This document shows positions 58,244 through 64,000 of a stretch of DNA of 64,000 nt, piece after piece. The notes beneath the pieces are model-generated. The model ran no database searches, had not been told where the DNA came from, and saw only the letters and a list, made by a program, of their open reading frames with translations. Position 1 is the first letter of the stretch. Each line of letters starts with the position of its first letter. Location of the stretch: the NCBI GenBank assembly GCA_002737345.1, contig NSIK01000010.1:1014-65013 (forward strand). The letters run 5' to 3'. The stretch comes from Nitrospirota bacterium (GTDB lineage Bacteria > Nitrospirota > Nitrospiria > Nitrospirales > Nitrospiraceae). Both the position numbers and the translations under genes were made by a program.

Positions 58244-59332
58244 ATGCATAGCGATCTCATTACCGAAATCAAGCACTCCAAGAACGCGCCACTGTTCGGC
58301 TTCTGGTATCCCGCATGCCTGAGCAGCGACCTCGCTCCCGACAGTCTGAAAGGGACCGTTCTGCTGGGTCTCCCAATCCTCGTCTGCAAAACCGCGCAGA
58401 GGGTTGTCGCAGCCATGCGCGACATTTGCCCCCACCGGGGGATGCCACTGTCGTTCGGCAAAATGAACGGCAACTGCGTCGAATGCGCCTACCATGGCTG
58501 GCGGTTCGATCAGGCCGGTCGTTGCCAGGGAATTCCCTCGCTGGTCACAGATTCTCCCATTCAAGCCGATAAAATCGGCATTACGACCTATGCCTGCCGC
58601 GAGCGAGACGGCTACGTGTGGGTATTCATTCCCGACCTACAACAACCGAACCAAGCCATCCCGGAGGTGCCGCCGCTTCCGCTCCCCTCGTCTCCCTATC
58701 GAATGATTCATATTTCGACGCTCTTGGATTGCACCATCGACGATGGCATCGTCGGCTTGATGGACCCCGCCCATGGCCCCTTCGTCCATCAAAGCCCCTG
58801 GTGGCGGACCCAGGCGAGCATGCACGAAAAGGCCAAGGCCTTCGAACCGATTCCCAACGGCTTCCGCATGTCGCCGCACGCCCCGTCCAAAAACAGCGGA
58901 CCCTATAAGCTCTTTAATATGCTGTACGGCGCGCCGCTCACGACAACCATCGATTTCGTGTTGCCCAACCAGCGGTTCGAATTCATCCAATGCGGATCTC
59001 TTTTCGTCTCCACCCGTGCCACGGTCACGCCGATCACGGACCAGCAGTGCCGCATTGACTTCACCGCGGCCTGGAACTGCCTCGGCTGGCTGCCGTTTTC
59101 CAAAACCATCTTTCGCTATTTCGCCAACGTATTCATGGGGCAGGATCGGGAGGCGATGGAACGCCAAACGGTGGGCTTACGCTACAAGCCGTCCTTGATG
59201 CTTATCGACGATGCCGATAAGCCGGCCAAGTGGTACTATAGGTTGAAAGCGGCGCATCTCGCGTCGGTGCAGACAGGACAGCCCCTCGACCATCCGCTCA
59301 AGGAGCGGGTTACGCTGCGCTGGAAGAGTTAA
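58244..59332 (+). CDS. Rieske non-heme iron oxygenase (VanA/PaO-like)
   Basis: DICPHRGMPLSFGKMNGNCVECAYHGWRFDQAGRC; mononuclear Fe motif LMDPAHGPFVHQSPWW. Confidence 0.9.
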   Translation: MHSDLITEIKHSKNAPLFGFWYPACLSSDLAPDSLKGTVLLGLPILVCKTAQRVVAAMRDICPHRGMPLSFGKMNGNCVECAYHGWRFDQAGRCQGIPSLVTDSPIQADKIGITTYACRERDGYVWVFIPDLQQPNQAIPEVPPLPLPSSPYRMIHISTLLDCTIDDGIVGLMDPAHGPFVHQSPWWRTQASMHEKAKAFEPIPNGFRMSPHAPSKNSGPYKLFNMLYGAPLTTTIDFVLPNQRFEFIQCGSLFVSTRATVTPITDQQCRIDFTAAWNCLGWLPFSKTIFRYFANVFMGQDREAMERQTVGLRYKPSLMLIDDADKPAKWYYRLKAAHLASVQTGQPLDHPLKERVTLRWKS

Positions 59333-59343
59333 CCGGCAGCGAC

Positions 59344-61350
59344 TTACTCCGCGCCCATCGACACAAGCAGTTCCATTGCCTGCCTGATCTGCCTGCGCGT
59401 CCCGAGCAGCACCACGATATCTCCCCCCAGCAACCGGGTCTGCTCTGACGGATTCGACTGCGTCACGCCTCCTCTCGTCCAGGCGATCACCGATGCGCCG
59501 GTACGAGGCCGGAGAGAAATTTCGGTCAGCGTCTTGCCCCGCGCGGGCGAATCCTCGTCGATGCGGCAGGTTTCAACTTCCGTATCGGTCAAGGTCCCAC
59601 TACGGAGATGATGCGCCAGTTCCGGCAGTCCACTACGTCGAAGCAAGGCATAACCCTCGTGACGAATCTGCTCGGACTTTTGCGTCACAAATTCCTGCGG
59701 CAGTTTATACGTGCGGAGTACCAGGGCGAAAATCTCGATAGATGTTTCGAATTCCTCCGGCACCACATTATCCGCGCCGAGCTGGTGCAGCCCCTCCAAT
59801 TCTCGCAGATAACGGGTCCGCACGACGACCTGCAGCTTTGGATTGAGCTCCTTAGCCACCTGCACGGCCCGCCGGGTCATGAACGGATCGGAGATCGCGA
59901 TCACCATTACTTTCGCATCCTCGATCTTCATCTGCCGCAACACGTTCGGATTCGTGGCATCGCCATAGTAAACCGGCACGCCATGGCTTGCTTTGCGGCT
60001 GACAATATCGCCATCGAGATCCAGGACCACGTACGAGATCTCCGTATCGCCGAGGACCCGGGCAAGATTCTTCCCGTTCAATCCATATCCTACGATAATG
60101 ACATGGTCCTTCATCCGGATCTGCTTGCCCTCGACATGCAGGACATGGGCGGTGGTGCGGCTGGGCAGCCAATGACGAAGCCGCTGCCACGCCTCCACAC
60201 GGCGGGCCAGGTTCGGCGACCACTGCATGAGAAAAGGTGCGGCGATCATCGAGAGCACCGAAACCGCAAGAAAGATCTGGTAGGAATCGCGCTGCAGGAG
60301 GCCGCTCTCTTTCCCCTGCTGCGCCAGCAAGAAACTGAATTCGCCGACCTGAGCTAGGGCGATGCCCACCATGACCGCCGAGCGTAGAGGAACCTCCGCC
60401 AACAGGACCGCGCCGGCCCCTGAGGCAAACTTCACCAACAGCACCGTCACCAGCAAACCCCCCACTGGCAATGGATGCTCAAACAACACCCGCCAATCCA
60501 TGAGGAGGCCGACCGACACGAAGAAAAGACTCTGTAAACTGTCTCGGAACGGCAACACTTCTGCCATGGCCTGATGGCTGTACTCGGATTCGGAAATGAC
60601 CAGCCCGGCGATGAATGCGCCCAGGGCCAACGACAGGCCACCGAGCGAGGTGAGCCAGGCGATGCCGAGACAGAGGACGATGATCGTCAATAAAAATAAC
60701 TCTCGGCTGCGGCTGCGCACGATATGTTCCAGCAGCTTAGGAACCAGATACCCGGCAGCAGCAATGACCAGCGCGATGACAAGGATCGACTTCCCCAAGG
60801 TGAGCAGAATCGCCAGGCTTCCTCCGCCCGATTGGCTGGCGAGAATCGGCATCAACAGCATCATGGGAACAACGGCTAAATCCTGAAAGACGAGAATGCC
60901 GATGGTGGCCCGGCCATGGATCGAATCGTTATCTCCCCGTTCGGCCAAGGCCTTCAGGACAACCGCCGTACTGCTCAAAGAAAACAGAAAGCCCCAAAAT
61001 AGGCCCTGCCGCCAGGACAGTCCAACGAGCGTCGCCCCCAGCCAGGCGATCAACAGCACGCCGCCGACTTGGAGCGGTGCGGCCAGGAACATGAGGCGAC
61101 GCATGGAGGCCAATTGTGCCAGCGAAAACTCGAGGCCGATGGTGAAGAGGAGCAGAACGACCCCGATCTCCGCCAGCACTTGGACCGTGTCCATATCGGA
61201 GATGAGGTTCAACCCGTGGGGACCGATGAGCGCGCCCGAGAACAGAAACCCCGCGATCGCGGGAAGCCGGGATTTGTGAAACGCGAAAACGACGGCAATC
61301 GAGACCGTAAAAATTACGAGCAGGTTCACCAATACGCTGTGGTCAGTCAT
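59344..61350 (-). CDS. CPA2-family monovalent cation/proton antiporter with RCK (TrkA-N/TrkA-C) domains
   Basis: FLFSGALIGPHGLNLI; VIIVGYGLNGKNLARVLGDTEISYVVLDLD; C-terminal TrkA-C. Confidence 0.94.
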   Translation of the reverse strand: MTDHSVLVNLLVIFTVSIAVVFAFHKSRLPAIAGFLFSGALIGPHGLNLISDMDTVQVLAEIGVVLLLFTIGLEFSLAQLASMRRLMFLAAPLQVGGVLLIAWLGATLVGLSWRQGLFWGFLFSLSSTAVVLKALAERGDNDSIHGRATIGILVFQDLAVVPMMLLMPILASQSGGGSLAILLTLGKSILVIALVIAAAGYLVPKLLEHIVRSRSRELFLLTIIVLCLGIAWLTSLGGLSLALGAFIAGLVISESEYSHQAMAEVLPFRDSLQSLFFVSVGLLMDWRVLFEHPLPVGGLLVTVLLVKFASGAGAVLLAEVPLRSAVMVGIALAQVGEFSFLLAQQGKESGLLQRDSYQIFLAVSVLSMIAAPFLMQWSPNLARRVEAWQRLRHWLPSRTTAHVLHVEGKQIRMKDHVIIVGYGLNGKNLARVLGDTEISYVVLDLDGDIVSRKASHGVPVYYGDATNPNVLRQMKIEDAKVMVIAISDPFMTRRAVQVAKELNPKLQVVVRTRYLRELEGLHQLGADNVVPEEFETSIEIFALVLRTYKLPQEFVTQKSEQIRHEGYALLRRSGLPELAHHLRSGTLTDTEVETCRIDEDSPARGKTLTEISLRPRTGASVIAWTRGGVTQSNPSEQTRLLGGDIVVLLGTRRQIRQAMELLVSMGAE

Positions 61351-61547
61351 ACGGAAAATATTCCGGATATCAGAAGTGAGAGAACCGGGGGAGGCTCTTC
61401 GAACATTTCACGTTTCCACCTCATGCTTCGCGAGCTTAAAATAGAGAATACCTTAGTAGTGGACAGGGAACAAGGCAAAGCTGCTTGTCCCACGCGCGCC
61501 ATGCGCTCGAGTGGTGCCGCGAGGCGACCCAGCGAGGCCTAGCGATA

Positions 61548-61640
61548 ATCCTCGCCATTATTTTCGATTTCAACGGCGTCATCGCCGACGACGAAACGCC
61601 ACATCTCCATTACTTCCAGCAAGCATTAGCAGAGCATGGC
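61548..61640 (+). pseudogene. N-terminal remnant of a HAD-superfamily hydrolase gene
   Basis: ILAIIFDFNGVIADDETPHLHYFQQALAEHG (HAD motif I DFNGVIADDE), then HAD similarity stops. Confidence 0.65.
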
Positions 61641-61745
61641 AAGCAGAGGGCAGGCTGTTCCCCATTGAGCAGGAGCGGCACCCTATCATCCGGATCGTTC
61701 ACGCTGAGGTCGCGCTGGCAGGAGGGACAAGAGGCTTGGCGCCTC

Positions 61746-62777
61746 TTATACCTTGTAGAACTCCCGATACCACTGCACGAAACGGGGAATCCCCACCTCG
61801 ATAGGTGTGGCTGGCTTAAATCCGACACCCCGCGACAAGTCTTCGATATCGGCATACGTCGCCGGCACATCACCGGGCTGAATCGGCAACAGTTTCTTCT
61901 TCGCCTTTTTCCCGATCGTCTGTTCCAATACCTCGATAAAACGCAGCAGCTCAACCGGCTGATGATTGCCGATATTGTAGATCCTGGCCGGGGCCGAGCT
62001 GGTTCCCGGATCGGGCTTATCGCCGGACCAGGCAGGGTTCGGACTGGCCGGATGGTCGAGGGTCCTAATCACTCCCTCGACAATGTCATCGACATAAGTA
62101 AAGTCACGGCGCATCTTCCCGTGGTTGTAAACCTCAATAGTCTTCCCTTCCAGGATCGCCTTCGTGAAAATGAAGAGGGCCATATCGGGCCGACCCCAAG
62201 GCCCATAGACCGTAAAAAACCGCAGACCCGTGCACGGAATCCGGTAGAGATGCGCGTAGCAATGGGCCATGAGTTCGTTGGCCTTCTTGCTGGCCGCATA
62301 GAGTGAAATAGGATGGTCGACGTTGTCATGAATCGAAAAGGGCATCTGGGTATTGCCGCCGTAGACGGAACTCGACGAGGCATAGACCAGGTGCTTCACC
62401 TTCGCGTGACGGCAGCCTTCGAGAATATTTAGAAACCCTTCGATGTTGCTATCCGTATAGGCATGCGGGTTCACCAGCGAATACCGTACGCCGGCTTGCG
62501 CCGCCAGATGGACCACCTTCACAATCGGCTGTTCGGCAAAAAGCTTCCGCATCTTCACCCGGTTCGCCAGATCCGTTTTGGTAAAGGTGAACTGCCTGAA
62601 GGGCTTCAGCTTCGCCAACCGCGCTTTCTTTAGTCTCACGTCGTAATAATCGTTCACGTTGTCGAGCCCGATTACCTTCTCGCCTCGCTCCAGCAATCTG
62701 ATTGCCGTATGAAAACCGATAAATCCTGCGACGCCGGTCACGAGGATTGGAGGCTGCTCTGTCTTGCGTATGGCCAT
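61746..62777 (-). CDS. NAD-dependent epimerase/dehydratase (UDP-glucuronate 4-epimerase-like)
   Basis: [63 protein letters not shown]. Confidence 0.94.
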   Translation of the reverse strand: MAIRKTEQPPILVTGVAGFIGFHTAIRLLERGEKVIGLDNVNDYYDVRLKKARLAKLKPFRQFTFTKTDLANRVKMRKLFAEQPIVKVVHLAAQAGVRYSLVNPHAYTDSNIEGFLNILEGCRHAKVKHLVYASSSSVYGGNTQMPFSIHDNVDHPISLYAASKKANELMAHCYAHLYRIPCTGLRFFTVYGPWGRPDMALFIFTKAILEGKTIEVYNHGKMRRDFTYVDDIVEGVIRTLDHPASPNPAWSGDKPDPGTSSAPARIYNIGNHQPVELLRFIEVLEQTIGKKAKKKLLPIQPGDVPATYADIEDLSRGVGFKPATPIEVGIPRFVQWYREFYKV

Positions 62778-62796
62778 AATTAATCCTTATCGATCT

Positions 62797-62820
62797 AACA
62801 GGATGCTGAAACAGCCTGCT
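62797..62820. repeat. Collapsed copy of the terminal-inverted-repeat element
   Basis: AACAGGATGCTGAAACAGCCTGCT: left end joined directly to right end; carries the last bases of the adjacent stop codon. Confidence 0.5.
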
Positions 62821-64000
62821 AACGAGACAGGCTGCCGGCCTTCATGAAGGGGGGATCGCCATGGTCGAGCCGGTAGAGGGACAGAGGCGTCAAGGCCTCT
62901 CCTGTCTTCATCGGTACCACCAGCCCGTTGGCTGCTCCACGAAACAGATCCAGCGCCTGCCCGCAATGATACGCGCATCCATTGGGAGCGAGAAGATCCT
63001 TGAGGGATTCCGGCCTCTCCCAATGGGCCGTCACCAAGGCCGAGCGGGCGGGATTCCGTTTGCTAAACATGAACGAGAGATGATCCGGATACCAGTCTGC
63101 GCCGCCCGTGGCATAAGACACGAAGAGTGTGGCCTTCGCCGCCGCGCAGATCTCTGCCAAATACGAATTCGTGAGATAGCCGTTTTCTCCCACGTCCAGC
63201 CATTTGCCTGGATGAGACAAGGGCGCATGCGCCGCATGGCCACGGACTTCGAGCAATTGCTGCTGCGAGGCTAGCACCAGCGAAATCGGCCCATGTTTCT
63301 GTACGAGCGCCTGAATCACTCCATCCTTGAGCGCGGACTTGCCGCTGTTCGTCGGCCCGCTATCTGCATGCACAAGCACGTTGTAGCCCCGGTCGGCAAT
63401 GAGGTAACAGTTGCGCGGCATTTCCAGGTCGCAGGGATCTTCGCCGTAGAAAGGTACGGAGTAGACCGCCCCTCCCTCAAAAGCCCAACTCTCTCCATGC
63501 GCCAATTCAATCACATTGCCAAATCCCAGCTCGCGCAAAAGCGACAGATAATCATAGGACAGGATGCGACGATTTCTTCGGCTTGGCACGATAATCGGCG
63601 TGTCCTTGGGCAAGTGCAACAGCGTCCGAGGGTCCACGTGATCGTCGTGATCATGGGTCAGAAATACGGCAGCCGGCTTGGGCAAGAGCGATCCCCAGAG
63701 CGAGGGGATAGACGATTCGGCAAACCAGGGAAGCAGCCAGGGATCGAATAATAGGGCCTGGTTCTGTTGCCGATACAGCAATGCGGCATGGCCGAGATGA
63801 AGCGTGTCTTTATCTTGCAGCGTCTCGAACCAGTGGGACCGGACAGAGGAGGTATTAGCGCTGACCAAACATTCATGCTGGTGCAGCGCTTCCATCAGTC
63901 GCGTGAGGACTCGTTCCCCGTCCCGGCCCGAAGTCGCCACCACTGTTCTGATTTCATCGGGCTGATGGGTGCCGTCCAGCAACCCTAAAAGCTTTCCCAC
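62819..64000 (-). CDS. Metallo-beta-lactamase-fold metal-dependent hydrolase with N-terminal extension; 5' end probably outside the window
   Basis: AAVFLTHDHDDHVDPRTLLHL; VLVHADSGPTNSG. ORF reaches the window end. Confidence 0.85.
   Translation of the reverse strand: MGKLLGLLDGTHQPDEIRTVVATSGRDGERVLTRLMEALHQHECLVSANTSSVRSHWFETLQDKDTLHLGHAALLYRQQNQALLFDPWLLPWFAESSIPSLWGSLLPKPAAVFLTHDHDDHVDPRTLLHLPKDTPIIVPSRRNRRILSYDYLSLLRELGFGNVIELAHGESWAFEGGAVYSVPFYGEDPCDLEMPRNCYLIADRGYNVLVHADSGPTNSGKSALKDGVIQALVQKHGPISLVLASQQQLLEVRGHAAHAPLSHPGKWLDVGENGYLTNSYLAEICAAAKATLFVSYATGGADWYPDHLSFMFSKRNPARSALVTAHWERPESLKDLLAPNGCAYHCGQALDLFRGAANGLVVPMKTGEALTPLSLYRLDHGDPPFMKAGSLSR

Noticed and set aside
61485-62306. 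273-aa plus-strand ORF as a complete HAD protein
   Set aside because: Only the first ~31 residues after position 61548 resemble HAD. The remainder is antisense to the sugar epimerase.

Overview
The window is a gene-dense, GC-rich bacterial chromosome segment. Gene content and gene order suggest a Nitrospira-like member of the Nitrospirota; this is inference and no search was run. Most of it is housekeeping: ftsY-ybeY-phoH; rlmB-cysS; surE; tRNA-Pro(GGG); merR-type regulator; ihf; an amino-acid cluster (cimA-lysC-apgM-like-thrC-hom-alaC); pdxJ-nnr-tsaE-lapA-mutS; and rimP-nusA-infB-DUF503-rbfA-truB-rpsO-pnp-M16. It also carries polA, nth, rpsU, ftcD-like, tusA/dsrE-like genes, a CPA2 antiporter and a nucleotide-sugar epimerase. 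The strongest candidate for an undescribed system is a seven-gene minus-strand directon at about 41666-48198. It contains five consecutive HEAT-repeat proteins, a small exported protein, and an exported alkaline-phosphatase-superfamily protein whose metal-ligand motifs look degenerate. Other points of interest: a nitrosocyanin-like cupredoxin, an alpha/beta-hydrolase-like protein with a Ser-to-Gly nucleophile elbow, an apgM-like gene in the threonine cluster (possible alternative homoserine kinase), a 127-bp inverted-repeat element abutting a stop codon with a second collapsed copy at another gene's stop codon, a frameshifted CBS gene and a HAD gene remnant. No CRISPR array, rRNA or intact transposase was seen.
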